A stretch of DNA of 64,000 nucleotides from Batillaria attramentaria (taxonomy: Eukaryota > Mollusca > Gastropoda > Batillariidae), in NCBI GenBank assembly GCA_018292915.2, contig JACVVK020000005.1, positions 3,587,501 to 3,651,500 of the forward strand, in the 5' to 3' direction. Each line of letters begins with the position of its first letter. Within the stretch, counting starts at the first letter, position 1. Position numbers and translations under genes: made by a program. The notes below the pieces were generated by a model that was not told the DNA's origin, did not search any database, and saw only the letters and a program-made list of their open reading frames with translations. Positions 1-11,245 of this stretch are shown here, one piece after another.

Positions 1-862
1 GGTGCAAGGTCTGGACTGTAGGGTGGGTGGTCCAAAATCTGGATTCCTCGGTCAGATAGAAAGGTCGTGGTGACCTTGGCTTTGTGGGCAGCTGCATTGT
101 CATGCAGAAGCAAGGTTCTTGAAGTGCCAACGGTTGGGCGCTGATTGCACACTTCCTTGACAACTTTGGGAAGCACAACTCCTGTGTAGTATGTCGCATT
201 GATTGTTGTCTTCTCAGGCAGAATATCGATTGCCACAGTTCCTTGTGCATTAAAAAAATGGAAAAAAGTCGCTTCCGGCTTTGAAAACCTTGTCTCAACA
301 CAACTGGTCGATCGCCATCAGGACCCACCCACGCCCTGTTGCAACGCTTGTTGGGGATGCCATAAAACCAGAGCCATGTTTCATCACCAATGACTATATC
401 ACACAGCCGTTTTGGTCCATTCGGTTCAAAGTCATTCAACAACTGACGCGAACATTCAACTCGCCGTTTCTTCTGATCTTCACTTAAGAGATGAGGTACC
501 CATCGGGCAGCCAGTTTTCGCATGTGAAGATCTTCATGTAAGATGCTGTGAATGGTACCAACAGAGACGCCAGATGCCTCGCTCAATTCTCTGATAGTTG
601 AATGTTGATCTTCAGTAACCAGTCTCTCTACAAGGGCAATGTTTTGCTCGTTCCGAGCTGGAAAAGGTCGTGCTGGACCCATACCTGGCTTACTGCTCGA
701 TTCCTCAGCTTGAAATGCTTGAATCCATTTGTACATTGTGCTATATGAAACACAATTGGCCCCATAGACTGCCTGTAAATCATCGTGGATTTTCTTCGGT
801 TTGTCTCCGAGCTTCAGCCTTGTGAAAATGTAGAAACGGTATTGCTCATTCGTGCCCTCCAT
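1..862 (-). pseudogene. Mariner transposase, frameshifted and truncated
   Basis: Read on the minus strand from an ATG at 862-860, this gives a helix-turn-helix N-terminus and then the mariner catalytic core. The first catalytic Asp lies in VIGDETW (codon at 385-383). The second is in LLHDNAAAHK (codon at 101-99), followed by YSPDLAP at the window start. In the DD34D spacing the third catalytic Asp would fall just beyond base 1. The A-run at 252-258 is one base short of the family frame, so the reading frame shifts there. The shifted frame happens to stay open to the edge but is no longer transposase-like. The copy is therefore inactive unless that base is an assembly error. The product would be a nuclear DNA transposase of about 345 residues. 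The family call is firm from several conserved blocks; the subfamily is not determined. Confidence 0.88.
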
Positions 863-1056
863 ATTTTTCAGGCTCATCTGTTTCGTACACTTTTTTAATG
901 ACGTCACACTCTTAAATGCGTCATCGCATCGGATTTCTTTTTTGCATGTGAATAAAGGAAAGGCTGAATTTTCTTGTGGTATAAATATATTTTCTGTATC
1001 TTGCTTAGAAGTCACGTTACATGCCATTTTCCAATTCTCGTTGAACAACCCTCGTA
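1..1056 (-). mobile_element. Mariner-type (DD34D) transposon, 5' part, cut by the window edge
   Basis: The minus strand reads from an inverted-repeat end at 1031-1054 (CGAGGGTTGTTCAACGAGAA), next to a TA at 1055-1056 as expected for mariner target sites. It continues through about 170 bp of leader into a transposase starting at 862. Tc1/mariner elements move by cut-and-paste into TA sites. The far end of the element lies outside the window. Confidence 0.88.
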
Positions 1057-1088
1057 TATAAATGAAGAAGAAAGACTAAATATATATC

Positions 1089-1576
1089 TCGTGCCTAATT
1101 TGTGAAATTGCTTATAAGTGAAACAGGCATTGACTTTGCCTAATTTCATAGACAAGGCAGCACATTGCCCAAAATGTGAAATGATTTTGAAAAGTTGCCT
1201 AATTCATGAAATAGCCAGTGACTTTGCCTAATTTCATGAACGAGGAAGCACGTTACCTGAAAGTGTGAAATGACTTTGAAAAGTTGCCCAATTCATGAAA
1301 TAGCCAGTGATTTTGCCTAATTTCATGAACGAGGCAGCACGTTGCCTAAAATGTGAAATAATTTTGAAAAGTTGCCTAATTCATGAAATAGGCAGTCACT
1401 TTGCCTAATATCATGAACGAGGCAGCACATTCCCTAAAATCTGAAATATTTGTGAAAAGTTGTCTAATTCATGAAATCAGCAGTCTAATTCATGAAACGG
1501 GCAGTCCAGTTCATGAATGTTCAGGCAAAGTCATTGCCTATTTCATGAAGTAGGTAATTTCACAAATTAGGCACGA
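1089..1576. mobile_element. Inverted-repeat element with internal 88-bp tandem repeats
   Basis: The 21 bases at 1089-1109 (TCGTGCCTAATTTGTGAAAT and one more T) are the exact reverse complement of 1556-1576. The match continues imperfectly for another 30 bases or so on the inner side, and the flanks are TA-rich. Between the ends lie about four copies of an 88-89-bp unit whose landmark GCCTAATTTCATGAACGAGG recurs near 1138 (diverged), 1226, 1315 and 1403. No open frame is present. It looks like a non-autonomous DNA transposon (MITE-like) that carries a minisatellite. The superfamily is unknown. Confidence 0.72.
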
Positions 1577-1629
1577 CATCTATATTTACATATATCTAAA
1601 AAGAAGGGCCAGACAGTACCGGGACAGCA

Positions 1630-3246
1630 ATGAAGCAGTCGGGGTCTGCATCAACACTGGCCGAGGCCGAGTCAGGAGGCAAGAAGAGACGGGACAGGAT
1701 GGCTGTAGCGAGAAAACATGAACGAACGGGTGGCGGGATGTCTGTGGTCCAGAAACTGTTGCTGAACGCCCAGCTGCTCGGAAACGAGGCAAACACCAAC
1801 TTCGAGCAATTATACACCGTCCCAGTGAGTGACAATGTTTTCGTACTAGACCTAGTCACCTAATACCTTCAGGCCTGCCCTGTTGATATTATGTACATAT
1901 GACGAGGTCATGCAACGTTTTGCAACTTACTTGTATAAGGCGTTCAGCCAAACGTAGAGCCACAATTCTCAGTTAACTATGTCTATTGTTTATTGCAGTA
2001 CTGATGGACGTGTGCATATACCACTGTAATTATGTGTGAATCTTGCTGTGTGCATCTATATTCATACCCACCAAGTTTTGCATGGGCCCAGTGGCCTACC
2101 AAATAAAATAATTCAATTCAATTCTCTCTCATCTTTTCTGGTTTTCTTTCCTTTGTTGATCACATGCTTAAATGTTTTACACTAAAGTTTCGGGGATTCT
2201 GTGCAATGACTAGCAGCAGAGAAAATATTTCACAAGAAGGCGTTACAAAACGTGTAGGGATGTGCCACTTCCGGTGTACCTACATCTACTTTTAGTCATG
2301 CTGATGTCTCCACAGAACTTGCAGTTACTGGGCATGCCTCTCAAGCTGGTCTCACTGACGGCTGTCGTGGCCGGTCCGGTAGGAACACTACTCATGCCGC
2401 TGCTCGGATGGTTAAGTGACAAAGGATCGAACCCGAACCGCCGCAAGATGATGACCGTGATTCTATGCATGGCACTTCTCGTGTCTGGCGTGTTCTGTGT
2501 CGTTCTGGCCAACGTCCTTCACCTCCAGTCTCGTTCTAACCCCATTCCGGCTGCCAAGGTAAGTCTTAAGGTAAGACAATTTAACTTCAACTTTTATTTT
2601 ATTTTCTGGGGTGTTTTAGTCGTTTTGTTTTGTTTTGTTGTTGTTTGTTATTTTGGATTTTTGTTTTGGTTGTTTTGTTTTTGTTTTTGTTTTTGTCTGT
2701 TGTTTTGTTGTTGTTACTGCTGTTGTTTTGCTGTTGTCGTTTTCTTGGGGGGGGGGGGGGGTCCTTTCTTTCTTTTTATAAGGAGCGGGGTAGGGTGTAT
2801 GCCCTGTCAGATTTCTTGAACTCTTTCAGGATGCCACTGACCTGAAGGGACGAGAGAGCAACACATCCCCGCGGTACTCTTCAAAAATTCAGACAGCGTA
2901 TCAGCGACACTGGAACGTGACTGCAGACGGCAAAACTGGACCGCCATTCGCAGCTCAGATAGGGTTGCTTGCGTTCGTTCTTCTGGACGTGGGGTTTGAT
3001 CTCACAAACGCTTTCGTCAAGGCTTGGGTTCTGACGTGCAGTCCTCGCGCTGAGCACACATCTGTCTTAATGATGGGCACGGCCATCGGGTCGGTGGGAG
3101 GTCTGGTGACGTCAACGCTGGCTGTGGTCGATTTCGATGTCAGTCTCTTTGGCTTAGGGGACAATGAAGGGTAAGGTCTGCTTGATTGTCGACATTGCTT
3201 ATGGCTAAAAATTAAAGTCAGTGGGGTTCTTTAGTTGTTGTTGTTT

Positions 3247-3278
<32 letters not shown>

Positions 3279-3328
3279 TTTAGTCATAAAGGACATGATT
3301 TTAATAGTGGAGCAACTATATGTAAAGA

Positions 3329-3384
<56 letters not shown>

Positions 3385-3437
3385 CGCGCACTGAGTGCTC
3401 CGGCTCTTGGGCAGACTTTCTGCGCCATACAAGAACA

Positions 3438-3472
<35 letters not shown>

Positions 3473-5892
3473 TGTTTTCTTCTCCTTTTGTAGAAAGTTG
3501 AAACAGGAGTCTTCCTATAGTGAGCAGCATGGTTGAGGTTGTCTAGCTGCGGAATGGTCGTAATTCTCATTGAAGGGCTATTGACCTCTAACGTGTCGAG
3601 AGTTTCTAGAATGTCCACGATTTGTTAGTGGCATGAACGAATCTTCCCCAAAATGTTATAAATCTTATTCCTTTCAGGATGGGCCTGGCGGTTCAGGTGT
3701 GTGTCCAGGCAATTGCCGTTCTCTTCCTGGTCCTGGCTGGAAGTGTGCTTACAATCCTGGTGGGTTATCGCCAGCTTCAGTCTAAAACCGAAAATCTTGA
3801 GAAAGGCAGCATCGACGAAGATAACGTCAAACCCAAGAGAGCTGATCACACTAAGGCAAACGACTGCGATGAAAGCAAGCAGCCTTTGCTCCAGACTCGT
3901 AAGACCATGGACCAGGCTGTTCACCAAGGTGTACCTGCGGATTACGGATCTGGTCAAAGGCAAACGGGAGATCCTGTGGCAGCCAGAGTGTCGCCAGTCA
4001 CCGACGTCTGTTACAGGTCTGCGACCTGTACATACGCAGACGGAACTTGTGAAAGCTTCCACCGGTCTGCTGACATCAGACGCCAGCGAAGTGCGCCTGT
4101 GACTCACGGAAATGGCTCAGACCCTGTGGCCGCCTCAGATTCGTCTTCTGTCGGTGTAACATGTAACTCACGCTTCCACATTTTTCGCTCAAGTCAAAAC
4201 ACTTTCAAATGGAAGATCGGTTGCATTTGCGCTAGCCTTTATTTCTCAGTCGGACTTGTCCACATGTTTTCCATGATGTCGACGGACTACGTGGGAAAGA
4301 CCATCTACGGCGGGAACCCTGAAGCGGAGCCTGGTAGTGACAGCCTGAGGAACTATCAGACCGGTGTCAGGTTCGCGTCTGTCGGTTTCATCGTTTACTA
4401 CATCAGCTATCTACTGGCCAGCGCCTGCCATAAACGTGTCCATCAAGTGCTTGGTAAGGTTGTCTCAGAGTCTTGTCGAGGAAGGGGAGGGGGGGGGGGG
4501 GAGGGAGGGGCCTGTACAGGAGGTATGCTTGGGTATCCTGGGGGATTGCGGGGGCCAAGGGAGAGAACTGTTTCCCGATGGAAACTGTAATTGTAAGTGG
4601 TCGGCGAGGAGAAACGTAATTAGGGCAGATTTCCTAGAATCTGGAAGTATTACATTAGTATTAGTGGGACACTACCCCATCACTGACACTGTCAGCGAGG
4701 GCTGTGTTTTTCCAATTCAATTCAATTCAATTGCACTTTATTCATCTCGAAACGGGCAATTAAGATTAATTCCTGATGGAACAACCAAACCTAAAACAAA
4801 ACTAGTAGAGGCTATTGAATAATTTGTTTGTTTGTTTGTTTGTTTGTTTGTTTGTTTGTTTCAAAACGAAGCGTGCAAATTGCAAGATAAGATACTGTTT
4901 CTAGATGTGAAATTTGCCCTTGTGGCCAAACAAACTGCTTGTGAAATGGAACACAATAAATTACACATTCAAAGGAAGATCGCCTGAAACTCATTATGTT
5001 ACAGGTTACCTGAAAGAATACGCACTGGTTCAGATGTCCGCGAGTGCCTGCATGGTAACGCTTGCACTAACCGCTCGGATGGAAGTCTACTTCTTGCTTT
5101 GCATCCTGGCCGGGTTTCAACGTGCAAGCTACTTCGTCATCCCTTACGCCGTCACTAATGATCTCATCCAAGCGCAAGTACAGTCACACATCCGGATACA
5201 CCTGATAATTATTATACTAATCTGTAACATTCGATTACAGCTCATATACTAGCCAATTAACGGGGGTTTTGTTGTTTTTAGTTGGGTGTTTGTTTGTTGT
5301 TGTTGTTGTTGTTATTCTTGTTGTTTTTTGGAGGGTCCGTATTTTTTACAATTTGAGTTGCGTCGCCGCAAAGCAGAGCCTACCTACTTTAATATTTACA
5401 AGGGGAGAGGGTGGTGGTGGGGGGTGGGGGGAGGGGGAGTCCCCGGAGCTAAACCTCTCGATGAGCAGCCTAGGTACCAGAAAAAAAATGGTATTAAATA
5501 TAACAGTTCGACCTGTGATCCAGCCATCGTGCGTCACCATGACAGAGGAGATGGTCGTTCTGTGACGCACGTGCTGAAATCGGGAGCGGATCGAGCCACG
5601 GTTCACTCTCTCAGAAATAGATAATTTTATCCTTTTATAACTCTGTTCTCATCCTACATCATCCCCGTGCCTTTCTCGATTCCAGGCGCAGGAGAGCGGA
5701 CGGGACGGCGGTGCGAAACTGGGCCTGTTCATGTCTTTGGTGTCCGGCATGATTCCTTTAGCCTACAGCACCATCTTCACTTCCGTTGGTCCTTTGGAGT
5801 ACATCACAGGAGACGTGTCCACCCCGCTCTGGCTGGGTGCCGCTTGTGGTTGTCTGTCTACCATCTGCTTCCTCCCTGTGGGATATCTGTGA
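1630..5892 (+). CDS. SLC45-family (sugar/H+ symporter-like) membrane transporter, 6 exons
   Basis: Exons are 1630-1824, 2316-2558, 2830-3170, 3678-4453, 5005-5177 and 5686-5892 (stop TGA). All have GT/AG ends and matching phases, giving 644 residues. The SLC45 family (MATP, PAST-A relatives) are 12-helix MFS proteins that move sugars with protons across plasma or organelle membranes. Family signs are the join FEQLYTVP/NLQLLGMP entering a helix, GWLSDKGSNPNRRK at about 96-109 (the MFS loop 2-3 signature), LLDVGFDLTNAF near 198, TDYVGKTIYGGNP after a long loop, and a last exon with a GRDGGAKLGLF block. The loop at about 295-430 is poorly conserved and Ser/Cys/Lys-rich. The first ATG after the upstream repeat was chosen; M24 or M37 (internal ATGs at 1699 and 1738) are alternatives. 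A weak point is the SLC45 arginine cluster, reduced to NRRK. Substrate and location are inferred from family only. Confidence 0.92.
2040..2126 (+). repeat. (AATTC)n-tailed retroposon end, copy 1
   Basis: This sequence ends in CCTACCAAATAAAATAATTC repeats, inside intron 1 of the SLC45-like gene. Related ends occur in the opposite orientation at 4712-4790 and 61192-61320. A short tandem tail of this kind is typical of SINE or LINE 3' ends; no coding part is visible. Confidence 0.5.
2600..2762 (+). repeat. T/G-rich low-complexity tract ending in a G run
   Basis: GTTTT, GTT and GTTTTT units lead into a run of about 14 G at 2748-2761, within intron 2 of the SLC45-like gene. It is one of about ten similar tracts in the window, all T/G on the + strand. 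Confidence 0.9.
3242..3475 (+). repeat. Poly-T, (TG)26 and (TTA)n with a SINE-like tail
   Basis: A T run at 3247-3281 is followed by (GT)n at 3331-3382. Next comes a segment with GCGCCATACAAGAACAATTT that runs into (ATT)n at 3440-3471. A unique stretch ending GCGCC plus (ATT)n resembles the 3' end of molluscan SINEs. All of it is in intron 3 of the SLC45-like gene. Confidence 0.65.
4712..4861 (-). repeat. (AATTC)n retroposon end, copy 2, plus (TTTG)n
   Basis: Bases 4714-4790 (AATTC repeats, then a segment containing GGGCAATTAAGATTAATTCC) match the copy at 61192-61320, which reads GGGCAATTAAGATGG. A (TTTG)n array follows at 4823-4861. Both lie in intron 4 of the SLC45-like gene. Confidence 0.6.
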
Positions 5893-6450
5893 TGGCCAGT
5901 CGGTAAACACCACTCGTAAAGGAACTGTCATAAACAGTATTCCTGCGCATGGTGCTGCTCTCAGTTAGGCGTGTACCGCAACAAGTGCTTGTGTGTGCGC
6001 TTTGTATCTGTACCGTCACATCATTCTCCTTTGCTTCCTCTAAGTTTCGTTCTTTTCTTTTATTCCACGTAGGCAATGGCTTGTAAGGAAGACTTACAAT
6101 GTGTATTTCGCGGCGTTTTCGTGTACACTCACACTGACTTTTTCCCTTTATTGATTGGTGGTGGTGGTGGTGGTGGTGGTGGTTTTACTTTGTTTTCTGT
6201 TCTTTGTTGTTGTTGTTGTTTTTTTTTTCTTCCATGAAGAGACTCATGCGTGTTGCCCACTGAGTGGGTATGATGATAAGCAGGTTCAGCGCTTTTCTTT
6301 GTCAGGTATGTCTCGTTATGCATGATTGATTTTCTCATCATGAGCCAGCCTTGCAGGCCCCAGGCCGTTGACCGCGGTTTCTGAAATCGTCACCTGCAGC
6401 CGTATGCAAGTCAATGAAGTTTTCAATAAAGTCTTACATCTTGTCTTGGT
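5893..6450 (+). other. Probable 3' UTR of the SLC45-like gene
   Basis: The sequence after the stop codon holds a (GGT)n tract at 6157-6182, a (TTG)n/T tract at 6202-6228 and an AATAAA at 6425-6430, a likely polyadenylation signal. No open frame of note. Transcript extent is inferred only from the signal. Confidence 0.45.
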
Positions 6451-6887
6451 TCGTTTGCCAACAATCCTCTATCCTACTAAAGCTGCTCGCCTTCAGTGGT
6501 TGGTTGCTGGAACAGAATTTCTTCTCAGGCTTATATTATAAATAATAATCATGTGATGGGCAAGGTGTCAAAAGGTGATGTCACACCTCAAAATGGCCAC
6601 TTCTCAACAACAAGTTTTCAACAAACCTATCGCAGGCCTACACCATGCTACACAATTTTTTTTATATACCAAAAGTTTATTTTCTTCATTTTTCAGTGAT
6701 ACCAGTAACTCCAAATGCCCCAAATCGCCCTTAGTCCCCTTACTGTTTGAAGGGATTTGAATGAAACATCGTCACACGTCTATTCGCAGGAATAGACAGT
6801 TGTTGTCAGTGAGTTCATTTTCAAGGGGTGGGCATGGGGCAATGGCATGAAGGGAGAAGGGTTACTTTGTTCAGGTTTGCTCTGAAT

Positions 6888-7380
6888 TAATGATAATATA
6901 ATTATAACAATAATAATAATAACTGAGTATTGTGTAGGCGCTTTACCCAGTTTCTGTAACTGGCTCAAAGCGCCGCGGGCTGAACCCAACACGCACGCTC
7001 ACGTGAACCACACGCATACTCTTTCACACTGGCCATGAACACATTACAGTCACGTGGTGCGAAGGGTCAGCTCAGCAATTCACGCACGCTCACGTGAACC
7101 ACACACATACTCTTACACACAGGACATCAACACATTGCAGCCACATGGTGCGAAGGGTCAGCTCAGCAATTAAGTTTCGGAAAGCAGAGCTGCATTTATT
7201 TTCAAGTGTTGTGGGCTGATCATTTCCAAAGCAAAAAGGGAGAGAACCCCAGATGGTCGGCCCGAATGAACGGTGTCACTTACGAGAAGGAAAAAATTCT
7301 TTGCCCCGAGTTGGACTCGAACCTGACCCCCCTCATTGGTGAAGAAGTCTCTCAACCACTAAACCGCCGACCGCCCCAGT
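6888..7380. repeat. Dispersed family A, copy 1, with internal 91-bp duplication and tRNA-like end
   Basis: This sequence starts in an (AAT)n-rich head and contains GGCTCAAAGCGCCGCG, ACGCACGCTCACGTGAACC and GTGGTGCGAAGGGTCAGCTC. It shares these with copies at 11246-11474 and 60284-60508. Only here is the middle segment doubled (6991-7081 and 7082-7172, 91-bp period). The right part, 7245-7375, has a B-box-like GAGTTGGACTCGAACCTGAC and CAACCACTAAACCGCCGACC. Read on the minus strand this resembles a tRNA head, which suggests a tRNA-derived SINE on the minus strand. Confidence 0.72.
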
Positions 7381-7969
7381 TAGGTTTGCTTTGCTTTTGT
7401 TTGGTCTCTTGATATTTTTTTTTTCTAAGAAAAGAGGAAAGTCAAGATTGGTTCGGATTTCTAACTAGGCTAACTAAGTTAGTTTGGAACGCTAGCAGAC
7501 CCAGCAGCGTTTGATTACTCTACGTCGGTTGGAGACTGATTATAATTTCCTGTGTATAATTGGCTGAACCACCCCGTGTCACGAAGTACGTCAGACCATC
7601 TTCCTTTCTCGTTGGTCCATTCGTCAGGAAAATTGACGGTCTCGTATTTCCCAGTGTCCGGCGCTTATATAACACGTCGGCAGATATGTCTTTAGTCACT
7701 GCTTCTCACTGCACGCCAACGCAGAACGTGTGGAAGGTGGACGCGTTCGTGAAGAATCTGCAATCTGATGTACAAAGCAGGTAAACATTCATGTGGTTAT
7801 CTGGTGAAAGTAGAAGCCATTGTTGCCATGTTTTGTGGGTTTTTTTTTTTGTTTTTTAACAGACCGTGCAAGCGCCTTTTTGAACATTTCCGTTTGGTTC
7901 CTCTATCAGATAACGCTCATACTTCCTCGTGAATGGAATGGCAATAATTCGTTGAAGGTTTTGACATAC

Positions 7970-7972
<3 letters not shown>

Positions 7973-8042
<70 letters not shown>

Positions 8043-8050
8043 TGAGGGAG
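7973..8050 (+). repeat. (TG)n microsatellite
   Basis: About 36 TG units followed by a short GA-rich piece, upstream of the somatomedin-B gene. The rest of 7400-8633 shows no gene I can support; it holds T-rich tracts at 7837-7858 and 8346-8384. Confidence 0.95.
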
Positions 8051-8633
8051 AGAGGAGAGAGGTGGGGGTGAACGGGAGATAAGGTCCCTTGTGTCACGTA
8101 ACTTCTAACTTGATGTACGAGGAGAAGGCATCGATATCGTTCTATTTTGGCAATTTAGGGTACACAGCCAAATGCAAATTTCTAACTGAGTCAAGACGTT
8201 TGCTTAAAGACTTTCGTTCCCTTTCCGTACATTAATCTATATTTCAGGGGAATGATTTTTCCCCAACAAAGTCAAAATTAAAATGGACCCAGTCATTCTG
8301 ACGGCTGGTCTACAGTCTTTCTTTTTGCAGAATTTTAGTGCGTACTTTTTTTTTCTTTTCTTTTTTTTCTTTTTTTTTTTTTTGCACGAGGTATCTTTTA
8401 CATTTGCAGGTGGTTGGTCTGGTGTAAGCTTTATTAACAGACACACAGGACAACACCTGCCACAAAGGCCTGTTACAGTCGGGCGCTACCTTCATTTTGA
8501 TGAGCTAATCTTTTCGGCGGTATTTTCAATTCCTCCAATGAATATCAAGCAACCAAAGAGATAGTTGTTCCCTGTAATATGCAGCAGAAACGGTAAAACG
8601 AAAAAAAAACAGACAAATTTCCAAAGCAGCAAG

Positions 8634-11033
8634 ATGTGGATCTCTTGGGCCCTGTTCTTCGTGTCATCGTGGGTCTATCTTGCGACATCGGTTCCTGTAA
8701 CCACCTCAGTGCCATTCACGACAGCACGAGGCGGCTTCAAGAAAACTAGCCGCTCCTCTTCCCCAAATGGCACCCCTGCCCCTCCAGAGAAAGGTTCTAC
8801 CGATCCAGTTCGTCTGACTGAAAAGAGAATACCCACCCAAACACCCCAGCCGATCACAAGTAGTACTAACTCTGATCCAGCGATGTCCGTTTCCAGTGCA
8901 AAGACTAACTCCGGAGAAAGCACTGTGAATGGAAACGCTACCAATGTCACAGAACACATGTTCAAAACAATGCAAGTGAGCACAAATGCTACTCATTCTG
9001 ATACGACGATATCCATGTCCGACGCGAAGACTGACTTCGAAGAAAACGTCGCGAAGGGATTCATATTTCCTGGAGATGCCAATGTCACACACCACGCAGT
9101 CTTGTACCCTATCCTTTTCCCTGACCCTGCCTCTCCATGCCTTTTGCCTGCCGTTAGCTCTCAGAATGAGCTGGAGAACGCCCAGAGTGGACACTGGACA
9201 CAGGATAACTCAGCCCACCCTGATGGAGACGTTCGTTTGACATTCCCTTTCTTAGACGATGGTTTTTGCGACGGCCAACAGTGGTCCTGTAAAGGACTTT
9301 GTGGAACGACGCTATCACCGTTTCACTGTTCGTGTCACGATTCCTGTGCCGTGTATCGTACGTGCTGTCCCGACTTTCACCGCACATGCAATTCGTCGGA
9401 AGGAACGAACGGGAAGAACTCTTCTTTGACACAAAGCTCACAGCAGTCTACAGGAGCCGTTCCATCCGCTACCCATGATAGTTCCATACCGCCCGACATG
9501 CTCAAGGACAACAGTGAAGACAATATAGCGCGTGACATTTTCATGAACCGATGGACAGGTTTGACGGCTCGCTGCGTCACAGCAGTGCGGGCTGTTCTGG
9601 TGGACGTTTGTCCAGGTGACGCTGACGACAGTGAAACTGACGCATGCGCAGCGACAGCACCAAAGACTTTTACTGACATCGCTCCCGTCACAGATCCAGT
9701 GACGGGCCTCCACTTTAGGAACGTCCACTGTTATCGTTGCTGGCGTCGTCTCGTGGATCAGTTCGATGATTTAACTGGTCCGTTAGAGGATGGTCCTAAT
9801 GTCATGAATAGCACCACCAAAGGGAACCTCCCATCCCCATTACCATGGAAGGCCGACATTTCTATGAGCTATAAAAATCGACCTCCTGGTGAAGACTCAC
9901 TGACGGAGCTCGTCGACCATGCAGTCAACAATCCAGAGACAGTGTCCTGGAGCCCGCCAGGTAATTACTCACATCATGCTTGCATGACACACCGATTCCA
10001 GGCTTGCGCTGAAGGGGTCGCTGATGACTTCGACAGAGCGAACAGTGGTTTTGGGCGCGGACTTAATCATTCCATGTTATCAGAGCTTTGCCAAAGTTTC
10101 TACTCTCCCGTTCAAGATGTGTCGTCTCTTCAAGAAAACATGTACGCGAATAAATTTTGCTTGCTGTGCTCGGTCCTTGAAGAGGAGGCTAATGGAAAAG
10201 GTGACGTGTCTTTGGAGGAAAGACTCAACGCTTTGACCTGCCGGGTCCCGACGAGATGGGTTGACCCGTATCAGCATCACGTATTTACCTTCCATATCTT
10301 ACTGGACTGGGATGTAGCTGATTCGGGATGGAAGCTCCAGAACAGCATTAAACCTGGGGAGACTGACCGGCCCGGGAACTTTGTCTGGTCGACTCTACGA
10401 TGCGATGACAGAAAATGTCAGCAGATGAACTGTACTCACTTCAGTATGATGCTCAACGGCGCGTGCAGTTCTATGCACCACGTTGTCGTTCGCACTACTG
10501 TCGTTATTATGTGTCTCACCACCAGCGATAACCAAACTTGTGCTGAGCGCTTGGAATCGTCGAAGGAAGGACATTCAGCGCGAAGTCTCGTTCGCGAGAT
10601 TCAGGAGGTCCTCTTGAGTATCTTGACTCATTACGTACCGTGGCTGTTCGAGATTCGCGGACCGACAAACGGATCCAGCATCCTGTACACCCCCGACAAA
10701 GGACTGTACTTCGCCTACCAATCAGCGACTTCGACTGAAGGCCCTTTCTCTGCAAGAAACATTGATGACGTGACAATTGCTTTGGGAAGTTACCTGGAGA
10801 AGGCTGGGATCACCGGGAATGTCAGGCTGTGCTACACTTTGTTTACAATACGCGTGACGCATGAGAATAAGATATTGTCAGCGTATTGCAGCCAGCTTCG
10901 TACAAGGCGGTTTGCACTGACGGGAAACCCGGAGCTCTTGGCTGCCACTGGTGTTGGGGCTTGTCTTCAAAACGAGCTGAATTTGAAGCTGCTGCTGGCA
11001 GCACTTCAGGCTATGCTGTCCATCATCATGTAG
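8634..11033 (+). CDS. Secreted or GPI-anchored somatomedin-B-domain protein, single exon
   Basis: One uninterrupted frame of 799 residues. An in-frame TAG at 8562-8564 lies upstream, and the first ATG at 8634 opens a signal peptide (MWISWALFFVSSWVYLATS), so this start was chosen. Residues 25-150 are Thr/Ser/Pro-rich. A somatomedin-B domain lies at about 208-253, with eight Cys in the pattern CxxxxxxxCxxxC...CxCxxxCxxxxxCCxxxxxxxC (SCKGLCGTT ... TCCPDFHRTC). The rest is a Cys-containing region with LHFRNVHCYRCW and FTFHILLDW blocks, which I recall from ectodomains of lophotrochozoan adhesion-type receptors. At least ten N-glycosylation sites are present. No seven-helix region follows; the protein ends in a short hydrophobic tail (LLLAALQAMLSIIM), compatible with a GPI signal or a secreted form. 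Its role is unknown; cell-surface binding is an inference. Lack of introns could mean a retrogene. Confidence 0.75.
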   Translation: MWISWALFFVSSWVYLATSVPVTTSVPFTTARGGFKKTSRSSSPNGTPAPPEKGSTDPVRLTEKRIPTQTPQPITSSTNSDPAMSVSSAKTNSGESTVNGNATNVTEHMFKTMQVSTNATHSDTTISMSDAKTDFEENVAKGFIFPGDANVTHHAVLYPILFPDPASPCLLPAVSSQNELENAQSGHWTQDNSAHPDGDVRLTFPFLDDGFCDGQQWSCKGLCGTTLSPFHCSCHDSCAVYRTCCPDFHRTCNSSEGTNGKNSSLTQSSQQSTGAVPSATHDSSIPPDMLKDNSEDNIARDIFMNRWTGLTARCVTAVRAVLVDVCPGDADDSETDACAATAPKTFTDIAPVTDPVTGLHFRNVHCYRCWRRLVDQFDDLTGPLEDGPNVMNSTTKGNLPSPLPWKADISMSYKNRPPGEDSLTELVDHAVNNPETVSWSPPGNYSHHACMTHRFQACAEGVADDFDRANSGFGRGLNHSMLSELCQSFYSPVQDVSSLQENMYANKFCLLCSVLEEEANGKGDVSLEERLNALTCRVPTRWVDPYQHHVFTFHILLDWDVADSGWKLQNSIKPGETDRPGNFVWSTLRCDDRKCQQMNCTHFSMMLNGACSSMHHVVVRTTVVIMCLTTSDNQTCAERLESSKEGHSARSLVREIQEVLLSILTHYVPWLFEIRGPTNGSSILYTPDKGLYFAYQSATSTEGPFSARNIDDVTIALGSYLEKAGITGNVRLCYTLFTIRVTHENKILSAYCSQLRTRRFALTGNPELLAATGVGACLQNELNLKLLLAALQAMLSIIM

Positions 11034-11245
11034 CACTTTAGCGCTGCAGGAGTACACACTTTAAACTTGGAATTTTTTCTTTTCTCGTTTTATTGAATTA
11101 TATAGTGTAATTTGTACACTGTACTGGTCGTGCCCCCAGTGATTTTTACAGATTGTAGTTAAGTAGCGTAAATCAATTCCAGTCATAAACCAAATCATAA
11201 ATACTGTCTTAATCCCAAAAATGATTTTTGTTTTTTACTTAACAG
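11034..11245 (+). other. Probable 3' UTR of the somatomedin-B gene
   Basis: A/T-rich sequence without an open frame. The first clear AATAAA after the stop is at 11834-11839, beyond a family A repeat, so the transcript may include that repeat. The poly(A) site cannot be fixed from sequence alone. Confidence 0.3.
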
